From Photobacterium ganghwense (GTDB lineage Bacteria > Pseudomonadota > Gammaproteobacteria > Enterobacterales > Vibrionaceae): a DNA stretch of 64,000 nt. The position numbers were made by a program, and so were the translations under genes. The stretch spans positions 84,368 through 148,367 of the forward strand of contig NZ_PYMI01000008.1 of the NCBI RefSeq assembly GCF_003025595.1, read 5' to 3'. This document shows, piece after piece, positions 1-9,727 of the stretch (positions within the stretch are counted from its first letter, which is position 1; each line of letters starts with the position of its first letter). The notes below the pieces were generated by a model. That model saw only the letters and a list, made by a program, of their open reading frames with translations. It had not been told where the DNA came from and searched no databases.

Positions 1-1295
1 CTCAACCCGTTTTTCCCGGACGGCAAAGAGGTATCGTCGCGATATTTGCAACCATTGCGATGGCCGTGCTTATCGGGGCCGGCGCGCTGGCACTGGATGT
101 CGGCAATATGCTGTTATCCAAAGGTAAACTGCAAAATCTGGCTGATTCTGCGGCACTCAGTGCCGCAAAAACACTGGATCTCGGCGGCACACAGGCAGAA
201 GCCATTGCCGCTGGCACTCAGGCGATTACCGATAATCTGGCCAGTGATAACTACCGGTCAGTTTCTATCGAATATACCGACATCATCTTTGAATTCTCAG
301 AACAACTGCCTTTTGACCCAACAACCACCTCTGAAGATGCCACTTATGTCAGAGTGCGCATTGAAGGGGTGGATATCCCCGACTTTTTAGTCACCATTTT
401 CAACATCGATATGATCGCCAGAGCCTCAGCGGTTGCCGGTCCGAGCACAACCCTGTCCCGAACCTGCAATATTGTACCCCTGAGTATCTGCGAGGGCGAT
501 TCTGATCCCAGCACCATCTCCGGCTACAGTCAGCATTCGCTGCATGTCCTGAAAGCCTCCACCAGCAGCAATAGCGAAGTAGGTTCAGGCAATTTTATGG
601 CAATTACCCTGACAGATGCCGATGGCAACTCACAAACAGGGGCTAATGCCTACCGGGATGCGCTGGCGGGTAAATACGACAGCTGCCTCAACGCCACTGA
701 AGGCGAAATGATCACCACCGAAACCGGTAACATGGTTGGCCCGACGCTCGCCGTTGATACCCGCTTCGGCATCTATTCCGGGGGACTCCGCGCTTCTGAG
801 TATGTCAGTGACATCAACCCCTATTATGACAGCAACTATGCGGCTGTTGAGGAAACCACGGTTGCTGGCGCTGACGGCCAGACCAGTACCCACTACTCCA
901 CCAACAAAACCTACGACCAGATATACAACTACGACAAATACATGGCGTCGTATGAAAACGGCGATTACGAAAGCTGCATGAATTCTTCCACCTGTCAGAG
1001 CGGCGGCTTTTTCCGCCGAATTGTCACCGTGCCAATTCTCGACTGCGACAAAGCCACCAAAACCGGTGGACGCATGGATATTCCCCTCAAAGGTCTGGGG
1101 TGCTTCTATCTGGTACAACCCGTCAGCGTTACCACAACCGTCGATGACAAATCCGGAAGCGGCCAGGGTTCCTGGATTATTGGTGAATTCATTTCTCAAT
1201 GTCGCAATGACAGCGGCAACGCGAGTAACCAGCCGGGTGAAAATGGTCCATACAAAATCGTGTTGTTTGACGATCCTGACAGCGAGGATTCATGA
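1..1295 (+). CDS. tadG: TadG-like pilus assembly protein, 5' end outside window
   Basis: The reading frame is open from base 3 without a start, so the gene begins upstream of the window. The visible N-terminus reads QRGIVAIFATIAMAVLIGAG, followed by ALALDVG, the hydrophobic anchor typical of TadG proteins. The next segment, with LQNLADSAALSAA, is the usual alanine-rich helix after that anchor. The remaining ~330 residues are a polar extracytoplasmic domain with several cysteines (including CNIVPLSIC), as expected for an exported protein. TadG is a minor pseudopilin-like or envelope component of the tad/Flp pilus machine. The stop overlaps the next tad gene, implying translational coupling. 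An internal ATG at 60 lies inside the membrane anchor and is not a credible start. Confidence 0.85.
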   Translation, partial: QPVFPGRQRGIVAIFATIAMAVLIGAGALALDVGNMLLSKGKLQNLADSAALSAAKTLDLGGTQAEAIAAGTQAITDNLASDNYRSVSIEYTDIIFEFSEQLPFDPTTTSEDATYVRVRIEGVDIPDFLVTIFNIDMIARASAVAGPSTTLSRTCNIVPLSICEGDSDPSTISGYSQHSLHVLKASTSSNSEVGSGNFMAITLTDADGNSQTGANAYRDALAGKYDSCLNATEGEMITTETGNMVGPTLAVDTRFGIYSGGLRASEYVSDINPYYDSNYAAVEETTVAGADGQTSTHYSTNKTYDQIYNYDKYMASYENGDYESCMNSSTCQSGGFFRRIVTVPILDCDKATKTGGRMDIPLKGLGCFYLVQPVSVTTTVDDKSGSGQGSWIIGEFISQCRNDSGNASNQPGENGPYKIVLFDDPDSEDS

Positions 1296-1900
1296 TGACG
1301 CCTTCTGACCTGACACCTCATCCAACAGCGGAATGTGCCCGTACCGGGCTTCATCATTGCGGGCACATCCCGTCGGAACTTATCCATTGTGAAGATAATC
1401 GGATAAAACCTGGCATCTCCTCGTTCAGCGGGCATGCAGAACGTCGCTCATTATTTGTCATGCGGCAACGGCAGCAGGGTATTGCCATCGTGGAATTCAC
1501 CATTGTTTTGCCGTTTCTGCTGTTCCTGTTTCTCTCACTGTGCGAAATCGGGCGGGCTATTTATACCTACACCGAAATCGAAAAAGTCAGCCGCGATAGT
1601 GCTCGTTACCTGTCTGGTGAGATCATTAAAGGCACCAGCGGGAATTATGCCCTGACAACCGAGAACATTGTCTATGCCAAAAACCTGGCGGTATACGGGT
1701 CAATCAATGGTGGCAGCAACCCGGTAATTGACAACCTGCAAGCCAGCCATGTGAATATTTCCCTGGTGGATAACTACATCAAAGTTGAGATCGCCTACCC
1801 CTACCAGCCCGTTATTGGCGACATCCCCGCACTGGTAGGTGGCGATGCCATTAACATGCACTTCAAGCTGGTCTCCAGCTATTCGATGAGGGTGTTATGA
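1292..1900 (+). CDS. tadE: TadE-like pseudopilin
   Basis: After a ~56-residue leader this protein has the TadE signature: RQRQQGIAIVEFTIVLPFLL, a type IV prepilin-like segment with the conserved glutamate at +5 and a long hydrophobic helix, then a short pilin-like domain. TadE family proteins are minor pseudopilins processed by the TadV prepilin peptidase. The start at 1292 overlaps the TadG stop and would be translationally coupled; the unusually long leader makes an internal ATG at 1460 a real alternative, although no good ribosome site precedes it. The stop overlaps the ATGATG of the next tad gene. Family call is firm, start is not. Confidence 0.8.
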   Translation: MMTPSDLTPHPTAECARTGLHHCGHIPSELIHCEDNRIKPGISSFSGHAERRSLFVMRQRQQGIAIVEFTIVLPFLLFLFLSLCEIGRAIYTYTEIEKVSRDSARYLSGEIIKGTSGNYALTTENIVYAKNLAVYGSINGGSNPVIDNLQASHVNISLVDNYIKVEIAYPYQPVIGDIPALVGGDAINMHFKLVSSYSMRVL

Positions 1901-2505
1901 TGATTAAATCCCATTGCCATCACCGCTCCCCTTATGCAGGGCAATCCACTCAACGTGCTTTAAAAATAAGTTCTTTAAAAACAGGCGCGTTAAACATTGG
2001 TGCCTTAAATAAAAGCCGCATAAAAAAATCCGGCCCGCAAACACAAGCTGGCAACACCCTGGTTGAATTTACGATCATCAGCGCGCTGTTTTTTATTCTG
2101 CTGTTCGGCATCATCGAATTCGGGCGTCTGCTGTTTACCTGGCACCTGCTCAACGAAACCAGTCGCCGAGCGGCTCGCATTGCGGTGGTTTGCCAAGTTT
2201 CAACCACCGAACAGCAGGATGCCAAAATTGCCAGCCTGATCGGTTCTGTGCCTTTACCCAATTTCTCTGTCGACAATCTCGATGTGCGCTATCTGGATAA
2301 AACCGGCACGCCGATTACTGCAGATCTCATGGCCAGCGCCACATTTAACCAAATCGAATTCATTGAAGCCCGGATCATCAACTACCAGCTCCAACTCATG
2401 ATCCCGCTATCCCCACTCGGCCTCACTTTTACGGCTCCCGCATTCTCAACGCTTATGCCACGAGAAAGCCTCGGGGTCACCCGAACCGGATTTACTGATT
2501 GTTAA
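1897..2505 (+). CDS. second TadE/TadF-like pseudopilin
   Basis: A second protein with the pseudopilin anchor: TQAGNTLVEFTIISALFFIL contains the G-x4-E motif followed by a hydrophobic helix near residue 55, then about 130 residues of pilin-like domain. Tad loci normally carry two such genes (TadE and TadF), which form minor subunits of the Flp pilus. The ATGATG start overlaps the stop of the preceding gene. The leader before the anchor is basic and contains a small internal duplication (KTGALNIGALN), so the true start may be further in. Which of the two neighbours is TadE and which TadF cannot be settled by eye. Confidence 0.78.
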   Translation: MMIKSHCHHRSPYAGQSTQRALKISSLKTGALNIGALNKSRIKKSGPQTQAGNTLVEFTIISALFFILLFGIIEFGRLLFTWHLLNETSRRAARIAVVCQVSTTEQQDAKIASLIGSVPLPNFSVDNLDVRYLDKTGTPITADLMASATFNQIEFIEARIINYQLQLMIPLSPLGLTFTAPAFSTLMPRESLGVTRTGFTDC

Positions 2506-2513
2506 GGTGCGTT

Positions 2514-3752
2514 ATGACTATCAATACATATTGCCAGTCAGATCAGGTGGATGCGTCTACACAGAAGAAGCCCCCCTTATTGACCACAGTAGACGGCTGG
2601 ATTGTCAGTAATCAAAGCGACTTCATCCAGCCGCTCAGCGACTATCTAGCGCTCTGGCCAAATACCTCTTTTCACCCAATGGGCGAATTTGAGTTACGTT
2701 CCGGGTTAAACAACCTGAAGCAGACAGGCCAGCCGGATGTCATTTTCATTGACGGGGAATGCGACTGGAACGTCGCGATGACATTGATTCAGGACGCCAT
2801 GAAGCCGCTCTGCCCGATCATTCTGGTTACAGGAAACTCTGACACCAACCTGCTGCGTCAGGCACTGCGAAAAGGGGTGAAAGATGTACTGACCATCCCA
2901 TTTGACGAGCAAGAACTTGATCAGATCCTGTTTGAATGTGCTGAGTCCAAAAAAGCGAATCAAAAACAAGGACAAGTCAGCATTTTCATGAACGCCAAAG
3001 GCGGTATGGGATCATCCGTTTTGTCGACCACTGTGGCACACCTGCTCACACTGGAAAAATATTCGACAGTGCTGATTGATACCGATGCTCAATTTGGTTG
3101 TGTCTCCGGGCTGCTCTCTACCCCGCCGAAATTCCTGCTGAACGATGCGCTGAAGCAGGTGAAAACCATGGATGAATATGCACTCAATGGTGTTCTGACA
3201 AAACACTCTTCCGGGCTCCGTTTTATCACCAGCCGGTCGGACGCTTTGTTTAACAGTGTGCCGGAATTCAGTGCCAATGCTTTTCACCACTTTCTGGAGC
3301 AATCCAGAAGCACTCACAGCCACATTATCATCGATATGTCCCGAGGGCTGGAAAACTGGAGTTCCCCAGCGCTGACCATGGCTGACCATGTCTTCATTGT
3401 CGTCCAGCAAAGTATCCCGGCCATTCGGGAAGCCGCTGTTTTAATCAAACAGCTCAGACACTTATTCGGCTACCAGCATCAGCAGATCAAAGTGATCGTC
3501 AACCGGTACTCCAAAAGCATCAACATCAAACCTGAGGAAATTAAGGCCACCCTGCATACTGACCAGCTGCTTCTGGTACCCAATGATTATACGACCGTCA
3601 GTGCATCCAGTAATTTAGGGGAACTCTTAGCGACCCATTTTGAAAAAACGCAACTGGTGAAAGCACTGAGAGATGTCACTCATATCATTGCCGGTCAAAG
3701 CGTGGAGGAATCCAAAGGCCTGCGCCGCTTCTTTACGTTTCTGAGGAGCTGA
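2514..3752 (+). CDS. tadZ: TadZ/CpaE family pilus localisation ATPase
   Basis: About 412 residues. The N-terminal ~130 residues resemble an atypical receiver domain (DVIFIDGE, PIILVTG, KGVKDVLTIPF). The C-terminal part is ParA/MinD-like: a deviant Walker A, NAKGGMGSS at about residues 159-167, then VLIDTDAQFG. TadZ proteins place the tad apparatus at the pole and recruit TadA; many, like this one, lack the canonical GKS/T of Walker A, so ATP hydrolysis may be weak. I chose the ATG at 2514 because TAAGGTG lies 5 bases before it; an in-frame TTG at 2499 is less likely. It precedes tadA by only two bases. Confidence 0.88.
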   Translation: MTINTYCQSDQVDASTQKKPPLLTTVDGWIVSNQSDFIQPLSDYLALWPNTSFHPMGEFELRSGLNNLKQTGQPDVIFIDGECDWNVAMTLIQDAMKPLCPIILVTGNSDTNLLRQALRKGVKDVLTIPFDEQELDQILFECAESKKANQKQGQVSIFMNAKGGMGSSVLSTTVAHLLTLEKYSTVLIDTDAQFGCVSGLLSTPPKFLLNDALKQVKTMDEYALNGVLTKHSSGLRFITSRSDALFNSVPEFSANAFHHFLEQSRSTHSHIIIDMSRGLENWSSPALTMADHVFIVVQQSIPAIREAAVLIKQLRHLFGYQHQQIKVIVNRYSKSINIKPEEIKATLHTDQLLLVPNDYTTVSASSNLGELLATHFEKTQLVKALRDVTHIIAGQSVEESKGLRRFFTFLRS

Positions 3753-3754
3753 AT

Positions 3755-5203
3755 ATGTTTCTGAAAAAACGCACTCAACAGCCCGATTCGCAGCGTCATC
3801 TCAACGAGCCCCCTATTGCTGAGCAAGATCAGACGGTATTGTCAGACATTGATATGCCAGATGCGATGCAGTCTGCTCAGCAATTTTCACCACCGGATGA
3901 CGGCCATTCCAGCTCTTATAGCGCGCCGAATCCTCAGGAGCAGGCCATCAAAAATGATCTGCTGGACGCTATGTTTACCACGCTGGATCTGGCAGTACTG
4001 GAAAGTATGCCGGCAGATCAAGCCCGGTCACAAATTGCTGACATGGCCGCCATGTTGCTGCTGGATAAAGAAGTTCCCCTGAATGCGGAAAGTCGCCAAC
4101 GGGTGATTGAAGAAGTTGGTGATGAAATTCTGGGGCTCGGCCCACTGGAGCCTTTGCTAAAAGACAAAACAATTTCTGACATTCTGGTGAACTCAAGCAG
4201 CCAGATCTATGTCGAGCGCAAAGGCAAACTGGAACCTACCTACGCGACATTTCGTGATGATCGCCATCTGTTGAATGTGATTGACCGCATTGTGTCGCAG
4301 GTTGGTCGGCGAATTGATGAAAGCTCACCGATGGTTGATGCCCGCCTCAAAGACGGGTCACGGATCAATGCCGTGATCCCGCCCCTCGCCATTGATGGCC
4401 CTTCGTTATCCATTCGTCGTTTTGCCGTTGAAAAGCTGGATATCGAGCAGCTGCTCAAATATGACACCCTCAACCAGAATATGGCACATTTCCTGCATGC
4501 AATTGTGCGCGGGCGCTTGAATATCCTGATTTCAGGAGGAACAGGTTCAGGGAAGACCACGACGTTGAATATCTGCTCCTGTTTCATTCCGGCCAACGAG
4601 CGAATCATTACGATTGAGGACTCCGCGGAGCTGCAACTGCAGCAACCTCACGTCGTGCGACTGGAAACCCGTCCGCCCAACATCGAAGGCCGGGGCGCAA
4701 TTACCCAGCGTGAACTGGTGATTAACTCACTCCGGATGCGGCCTGACCGTATTGTCGTAGGGGAAGTTCGTGGCGCTGAAGCGGTTGATATGCTGGCTGC
4801 TATGAATACCGGCCATGATGGTTCAATGACCACCATCCATGCTAACAACCCACGCGATGCTCTGGGTCGAATCGAGAATATGTTTGCAATGGCAGGCTGG
4901 AATATGCCGATTAAAAATGTGAGATCGCAAATTGCTTCTGCCCTGAATGTTATCGTCCAGCTCAGACGTATGGAAGACGGTAAACGGCGAATTACCAGTA
5001 TTGTCGAAGTCAATACCATGGAGGGGGACGTCATTACCCTGACCGAGCTGTTTTGCTTTAAACGCGCTGGCATTGATGAAAACGGGAATGTACTGGGCGC
5101 CTATCAGGCAACAGGAAATGTGCCTTCGTTCATCGATACGTTCAAACATATGGGTATTGATTTACCGTACTCCTATTTTTCCAATCAGCATGAGGGGGCG
5201 TAA
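3755..5203 (+). CDS. tadA: TadA/CpaF secretion ATPase
   Basis: A 482-residue cytoplasmic hexameric ATPase of the type II/IV secretion family that powers Flp pilus assembly. Visible motifs in order: RQRVIEEVGDEILGLGPLEP of the N-terminal domain, Walker A GGTGSGKTTT near residue 260, the ITIEDSAELQL Asp-box region, GEVRGAEAVDMLAAMNTGHD near 335, and the His-box TTIHANNPRDALGRIE near 358. All expected catalytic elements are intact and the length is normal. The stop overlaps the tadB start at 5203. The first ~70 residues are low-complexity and divergent, as in other CpaF proteins. Confidence 0.95.
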   Translation: MFLKKRTQQPDSQRHLNEPPIAEQDQTVLSDIDMPDAMQSAQQFSPPDDGHSSSYSAPNPQEQAIKNDLLDAMFTTLDLAVLESMPADQARSQIADMAAMLLLDKEVPLNAESRQRVIEEVGDEILGLGPLEPLLKDKTISDILVNSSSQIYVERKGKLEPTYATFRDDRHLLNVIDRIVSQVGRRIDESSPMVDARLKDGSRINAVIPPLAIDGPSLSIRRFAVEKLDIEQLLKYDTLNQNMAHFLHAIVRGRLNILISGGTGSGKTTTLNICSCFIPANERIITIEDSAELQLQQPHVVRLETRPPNIEGRGAITQRELVINSLRMRPDRIVVGEVRGAEAVDMLAAMNTGHDGSMTTIHANNPRDALGRIENMFAMAGWNMPIKNVRSQIASALNVIVQLRRMEDGKRRITSIVEVNTMEGDVITLTELFCFKRAGIDENGNVLGAYQATGNVPSFIDTFKHMGIDLPYSYFSNQHEGA

Positions 5204-6174
5204 TGGATCAGAATCTGCAACTCTATCTGCTCATCCTGTTTGTGGCAGTCGTGGTGATCTCTCAAACCCTGCTGATATCCGTTACAGGGACCCGGGCAAG
5301 CCGCTCCCGATTGTTGAAAAAGCAACTGGACGCGATTGCGGAAACCGGCAAAAACAATCAACAGTCGTTACTACGAAAAAATTATCTGGATCAGCTTTCC
5401 CCCACCGAACGTTGGCTTGAAAACAATGCCTTTGGTGAAGTTCTGGGGGAGCGGCTGTCACTGGCCGGGCTCAACTGGAAAGCCTACCAAGTTGCACTCT
5501 GGTTTTTCGCAGGCACCGTTTTTGCCATGACCGGGGTCTACCTGCTCACCCTCAGCCCGAAAATCATGCTGGCCGTTCCTTTCGTGTTATTACTGGCTAT
5601 GGTCATGTATTTACGGCTGAAAATGGAAAAACGCCTCCAGTTGTTTGAAGAGCAATTTGTCGAAGCGCTGGATGTCATGAAACGTGCCCTGTTGGTTGGC
5701 TATCCGTTCACCGACGTGATGAAAACCGTCAGTGAAGAAATGCCCCAGCCCATTGCCGGAGAATTTGGCAAGGTGTTTATAGAGCTGAACTTCGGGGTCG
5801 ACCTGAAAGTCGCTCTGGCTAATCTTGCCCATCGTAACCCGTCGATCAGCGTACTGGCCTTTAACAGTGCCGTTATTATTCAAAAAGAAACCGGCGGCAA
5901 CCTGGCCGAAACCCTAGAGAAACTGTCTGACGTGATTCGCGGACGCTTCCGCTTAATGCGCAAAGTCCGCACTTTGTCCGCCGAAGGCCGAATGTCAGCC
6001 TGGGTGCTGATGATGGTGCCCTTTGTCCTGTTTTTATTGTTGTATCTCAGCAATCCGGGCTACATCAACCCACTGCTTGAGTCTGAGCGTGGCCATTCGG
6101 TTCTGACCGGAACCGGGGTCGCCATGTTCCTGGGCTTACTGTGGATCCGTAAAATCCTGCGCATCGAGGTGTGA
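5203..6174 (+). CDS. tadB: TadB inner-membrane platform protein
   Basis: A 323-residue GspF-like membrane protein. There is one N-terminal transmembrane helix, a pair of helices near residues 100-140, the conserved cytoplasmic segment with FEEQFVEALDVMKRALLVGY, and a C-terminal helix ending in LGLLWIRKILRI. TadB and TadC form the platform on which TadA acts to extrude Flp pilin. It overlaps tadA by one base and is followed one base later by tadC, so the three are certainly co-transcribed. Confidence 0.92.
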   Translation: MDQNLQLYLLILFVAVVVISQTLLISVTGTRASRSRLLKKQLDAIAETGKNNQQSLLRKNYLDQLSPTERWLENNAFGEVLGERLSLAGLNWKAYQVALWFFAGTVFAMTGVYLLTLSPKIMLAVPFVLLLAMVMYLRLKMEKRLQLFEEQFVEALDVMKRALLVGYPFTDVMKTVSEEMPQPIAGEFGKVFIELNFGVDLKVALANLAHRNPSISVLAFNSAVIIQKETGGNLAETLEKLSDVIRGRFRLMRKVRTLSAEGRMSAWVLMMVPFVLFLLLYLSNPGYINPLLESERGHSVLTGTGVAMFLGLLWIRKILRIEV

Positions 6175-6175
6175 A

Positions 6176-7147
6176 ATGGATTATCTGATGACACTGTTTA
6201 ATTCCGTTGTAGACAATGAGCAGCATGCCTACTGGCTGTTTCTGGGGTTTGCTTTTATCAGCACTGTGGCATTGACCGTCAGTGTCTGGATTCTGGTTGT
6301 CAACGCCCGTAATCCCCTGAAAAAGCAGTTAGAGTTTATTTCTCATCAAACACATGGCGGCAGCCATGGCATGCCGCATTCTCACCGGCAGCTCAACAAG
6401 ACCTTGGAATCGCTGGAAAAGTATGTCACCCCAAAATCCAAAACGGAGCAATTTAACGTTAAGCAAATGTTGATGCACGCCGGGTTTGAAAACCATAAAG
6501 CAGTAGCTTCTTTTTACGCTATTAAAATCATTCTTGCGCTGCTGCTGGCATTGGGCACTCTGGTAGTAACCCGATTTTTACCCGAAGTGACAACACAACA
6601 GACGCTGATTTACACCCTGATGTCGATTGCCATTGCCACGTTCCTCCCCAATTTCGTTCTCAAACGAATGGCCAACCGCCGGATCAAAGCCTTGCGTAAC
6701 GCATTTCCTGATGCCCTTGATCTGCTGGTTGTTGCCTCTGAAGCCGGGCTAGGTTTTCAGGCCGCACTCAACCGGGTAGCGACTGAAATCGGCGCGTCGT
6801 CACCGGCGCTCAGCCATGAATTACAGCTGGTTTGTCAGAAAATCCGGGTCGGCGCCTCTATTCCGATGGCGCTGAATCAGTTTGTTGCCCGATCCGGCCT
6901 GAAAGAGCTACAGGGACTGATCAGTATCATTAATCAGTCCATCAAATTAGGCGCCAGTATGGGAGATACCTTGCGGGAGTATGCTGAAGAGTTTCGCGAC
7001 AGACGTCAGCAGAAAGCGGAAGAAGAAGCCGCCAAAATCGGCACTAAAATGATCTTCCCACTCGTTACCTGTATCTGGCCCGGATTTTTCGCGGTGGCAG
7101 TCGGCCCGGCTGTCGTCAAGGTACTGGACATGTTCGCGGGCAGATAA
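6176..7147 (+). CDS. tadC: TadC inner-membrane platform protein
   Basis: A 323-residue paralogue of TadB with the same GspF-like layout: N-terminal helix, central helix pair, cytoplasmic domain containing ALRNAFPDALDLLVVASEAG and GLGFQAALNRVA, and C-terminal hydrophobic segment FPLVTCIWPGFFAVAVGPAV. It partners TadB in the pilus platform. Spacing of one base from tadB and normal length support an intact gene. Confidence 0.92.
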   Translation: MDYLMTLFNSVVDNEQHAYWLFLGFAFISTVALTVSVWILVVNARNPLKKQLEFISHQTHGGSHGMPHSHRQLNKTLESLEKYVTPKSKTEQFNVKQMLMHAGFENHKAVASFYAIKIILALLLALGTLVVTRFLPEVTTQQTLIYTLMSIAIATFLPNFVLKRMANRRIKALRNAFPDALDLLVVASEAGLGFQAALNRVATEIGASSPALSHELQLVCQKIRVGASIPMALNQFVARSGLKELQGLISIINQSIKLGASMGDTLREYAEEFRDRRQQKAEEEAAKIGTKMIFPLVTCIWPGFFAVAVGPAVVKVLDMFAGR

Positions 7148-7168
7148 ACGACAAGAAGGAATTTATAT

Positions 7169-8257
7169 ATGTCACATTCATACTCGCTCTATGTAATGGC
7201 CGCAATGGCCTGCACGATGGCATTCATGACAATGGGTTGCAGTAACTCAGAAGATGTTGCCAACAAAAAAGGCGTTTCATTTGAACACGAGTTATATGAC
7301 GGCAAACCCACATTGGGCTTATCCAATGATTTTCCACCGGAATCACCGGAAGAAGCCATTCAACGCGGTGACAAAGCTTATCTGGCCCACGAACCGGATC
7401 TCGCTCTGTTTGAATACATTCGCGCCCTGAGTTTCCCATCCCAAAAGCATGCTGACCAGGCGTACTACAAAATTGGCTACATCCATCAACAACGACGTAA
7501 TCACGATTTGGCCAAACTGGCCTATTCTCGAGCTTCGCTAATCGAACCGGAGAATATTCAATATGCTGCATCACTCGGTATAATCGAGCTTAAAATGGGT
7601 GAATCGGATACCGCCAGAAAACACCTGATCCACACTGTACAAATGGATCAAAAGCGTCAGGGAAATACCAGTTGGGAACCGCAACATGATCTGTTCGCCA
7701 GCTCATTAAAACTGGACACCTCTTCCCCGTTAAATGCTTATGTCGGACTGGGCATACTGGCGGATTTAGATGCCCGCCATAACGAAGCGCAGCGGATTTA
7801 TCGTTCAGTGCTTCAGGTTGATAACCGCTCGCACAAAGCCATGACCAATTTGGGCTACTCCTACTATCTTGCCGGCAACCTGAATGAGGCAGAAGCGGTT
7901 AACCGCCGTGCAGCTACACTGTATCCAAACGACAAGCGTGCATGGTCTAATCTGGGGCTGACTTACATTAAATCTCGTCGGTACGAGGATGCGCTCGACT
8001 CCCTGTCACGGGCCATGCCTCGTCAGGAAGCGCTCAATGACATCGGGTATTTTTCTATGCTGGAAGGTGACTACGAAGCTGCCGTCGATTATCTGGAACG
8101 TGCCGTCAATGAAAGCCCGATGTTTTACGCAAAAGCCCAGGAAAACCTGAAACGGGCAAGAAAACTGCAGATTCAGGCACCGCCAGTAAAACTGTCCGGC
8201 AACTACCCCTATAAATCGCAGGCAACGGTTTACAATATTGCCGATACCAGTCATTAA
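7169..8257 (+). CDS. tadD: TadD TPR lipoprotein
   Basis: A 362-residue lipoprotein with tetratricopeptide repeats. The N-terminus has a signal peptide ending in a lipobox-like MTMGC followed by SNSE. Several TPR units follow, for example YYKIGYIHQQRRNHDLAKLA, AMTNLGYSYYLAGNLNEAEA and AWSNLGLTYIKSRRYEDALD. TadD is thought to act as a pilotin or scaffold for the tad secretin. AAGGAA lies before the ATG. It is the last gene of the operon seen here and is followed by a strong terminator. Confidence 0.9.
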   Translation: MSHSYSLYVMAAMACTMAFMTMGCSNSEDVANKKGVSFEHELYDGKPTLGLSNDFPPESPEEAIQRGDKAYLAHEPDLALFEYIRALSFPSQKHADQAYYKIGYIHQQRRNHDLAKLAYSRASLIEPENIQYAASLGIIELKMGESDTARKHLIHTVQMDQKRQGNTSWEPQHDLFASSLKLDTSSPLNAYVGLGILADLDARHNEAQRIYRSVLQVDNRSHKAMTNLGYSYYLAGNLNEAEAVNRRAATLYPNDKRAWSNLGLTYIKSRRYEDALDSLSRAMPRQEALNDIGYFSMLEGDYEAAVDYLERAVNESPMFYAKAQENLKRARKLQIQAPPVKLSGNYPYKSQATVYNIADTSH

Positions 8258-8336
8258 CAGATGAGGAGTCAGTTTGATTCTGATGCTGGCTGAATTCACC
8301 ATTTGCCGCTGACCTATTCAGGGACGAAGGCAACAA

Positions 8337-8360
8337 AAAGCCTGGCGATTGCCAGGCTTT
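8337..8360. terminator. bidirectional terminator between tadD and aroG
   Basis: AAAGCCTGGC-gatt-GCCAGGCTTT forms a perfect 10-bp stem with a 4-base loop and A/T flanks on both sides. It lies between two convergent genes and can end transcription from either. Confidence 0.9.
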
Positions 8361-8381
8361 CATCTTCAGAAAAAAGCTGTT

Positions 8382-9440
8382 TTAATCGCGAGCCTGACGA
8401 CGTTGCTTCACGCTAGCGGCCAGCTGACGCAGCACAGTCTCGGTATCAGCCCAACCGATACATGCATCAGTGATGCTTTGACCGTAAGTTGGCTCCTGAC
8501 CATCAACGATATCCTGACGGCCTTCGACCAAATGGCTCTCAATCATTACACCAAAAATTGCACTGTTACCATTCGCAATTTGCTGCCCAACATCTTCTGA
8601 TACCAGCAACTGACGTTTGAACTGCTTCAGGCTGTTTGCATGGCTGAAATCGATCATCACTTTCTGGCGCAGACCCGCTGAGTCCAGTTTGGACGTAATG
8701 TCGTTAACCTGCTCTGCACTGTAATTCGGTTCTTTACCGCCACGCAGAATAATGTGGCAGTCTTCATTTCCGGCTGTTGAAACAATGGCCGAGTGACCGT
8801 ATTTGGTCACAGACAGGAAATGGTGCGGTGCGCTGGCAGACCCAATGGCATCCGTCGCGATCTTGATATTGCCGTCGGTACCATTTTTAAAACCAACCGG
8901 ACAAGACAGGCCCGAAGCCAGCTCACGGTGTACTTGTGATTCTGTTGTACGGGCACCAATCGCACCCCAACTGATCAGATCCCCCATGTACTGCGGCGTA
9001 ATCATATCCAAAAACTCACCGGCAGTCGGTACACCCATGTCGGTCAGGTCAAGCAATAACTTACGCCCCAGACGCAGGCCATCATTCAGCTGGAAACTGT
9101 TATCCATGTACGGGTCATTAATCAGCCCTTTCCAGCCCACAGTGGTGCGCGGTTTTTCAAAATAAACACGCATCACCACTTCCAGATCGTCTTTGAGTTC
9201 TTCACGCAAAGCTTTTAAGCGCTGGCCATACTCCAGCGCAGCATTCGTATCGTGGATTGAGCATGGACCTACGATAACCAGCAGTCGATCATCTTCATCA
9301 TTCAGGATGTTGTGAATGGCCTGACGAGCCTGGTAAACCGTTTCGGACGCCTGCTCAGTTGCCGGGAAACGCTCCAGTACGGCAACAGGTGGGAGAAGTT
9401 CTTTAATTTCGCGAATTCGGACATCATCGGTTTTATGCAT
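8382..9440 (-). CDS. aroG: 3-deoxy-D-arabino-heptulosonate 7-phosphate synthase
   Basis: A 352-residue class I DAHP synthase. It condenses phosphoenolpyruvate with erythrose 4-phosphate, the first step of the shikimate pathway. Recognisable blocks close to E. coli AroG include RIREIKELLPPVAVLERFPA, VIVGPCSIHD, VYFEKPRTTVGWKGLINDP, GAIGARTTESQVHRELASGL, GFKNGTDG, HIILRGGKEPNY and VMIDFSHANS. The overall similarity by eye favours AroG (phenylalanine-type) over AroF/AroH, but feedback specificity was not tested. It is a single-gene unit facing the tad operon and transcribed divergently from the ABC transporter. Confidence 0.94.
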   Translation of the reverse strand: MHKTDDVRIREIKELLPPVAVLERFPATEQASETVYQARQAIHNILNDEDDRLLVIVGPCSIHDTNAALEYGQRLKALREELKDDLEVVMRVYFEKPRTTVGWKGLINDPYMDNSFQLNDGLRLGRKLLLDLTDMGVPTAGEFLDMITPQYMGDLISWGAIGARTTESQVHRELASGLSCPVGFKNGTDGNIKIATDAIGSASAPHHFLSVTKYGHSAIVSTAGNEDCHIILRGGKEPNYSAEQVNDITSKLDSAGLRQKVMIDFSHANSLKQFKRQLLVSEDVGQQIANGNSAIFGVMIESHLVEGRQDIVDGQEPTYGQSITDACIGWADTETVLRQLAASVKQRRQARD

Positions 9441-9727
9441 TGCTACTTCCTGAGGTTACCCCGCCAACCGCAACGAAAAGTTTACAGATTTGGTTGACAG
9501 TATTTTTCACTTCTATTTGACTTTAACTTATCCTTCTTTATCTGGTAGTGCAAACGCTATTTACGATCAAATACGATTTTTTTTCTGCCGTTTAATAATT
9601 ATCCGCCAAACGTTTGGCGTGCAGTGAAAGACATCACAATGATGATATTTTGAACAAGGCTTTGAATTCTGACTACGCAACGAATAACATAACTTCAATC
9701 ACTTATCGAATGAACAAGGTCGTTGCG
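9441..9727. promoter_or_regulatory. divergent promoter region of aroG and the ABC transporter
   Basis: This 287-bp AT-rich region separates two divergent units and must hold both promoters. A TTGACA-like sequence is visible near 9493, on the side reading toward the transporter. A TTTACA half-site near 9480 resembles half of a TyrR box but lacks its partner, so no regulator is assigned. Confidence 0.4.

Noticed and set aside
630..1199. 189-codon minus-strand frame
   Set aside because: Antisense to the TadG-like gene with an implausible composition.
9475..9500. Possible TyrR box upstream of aroG
   Set aside because: Only one half-site (TTTACA/TGTAAA) is visible; the spaced partner is missing.
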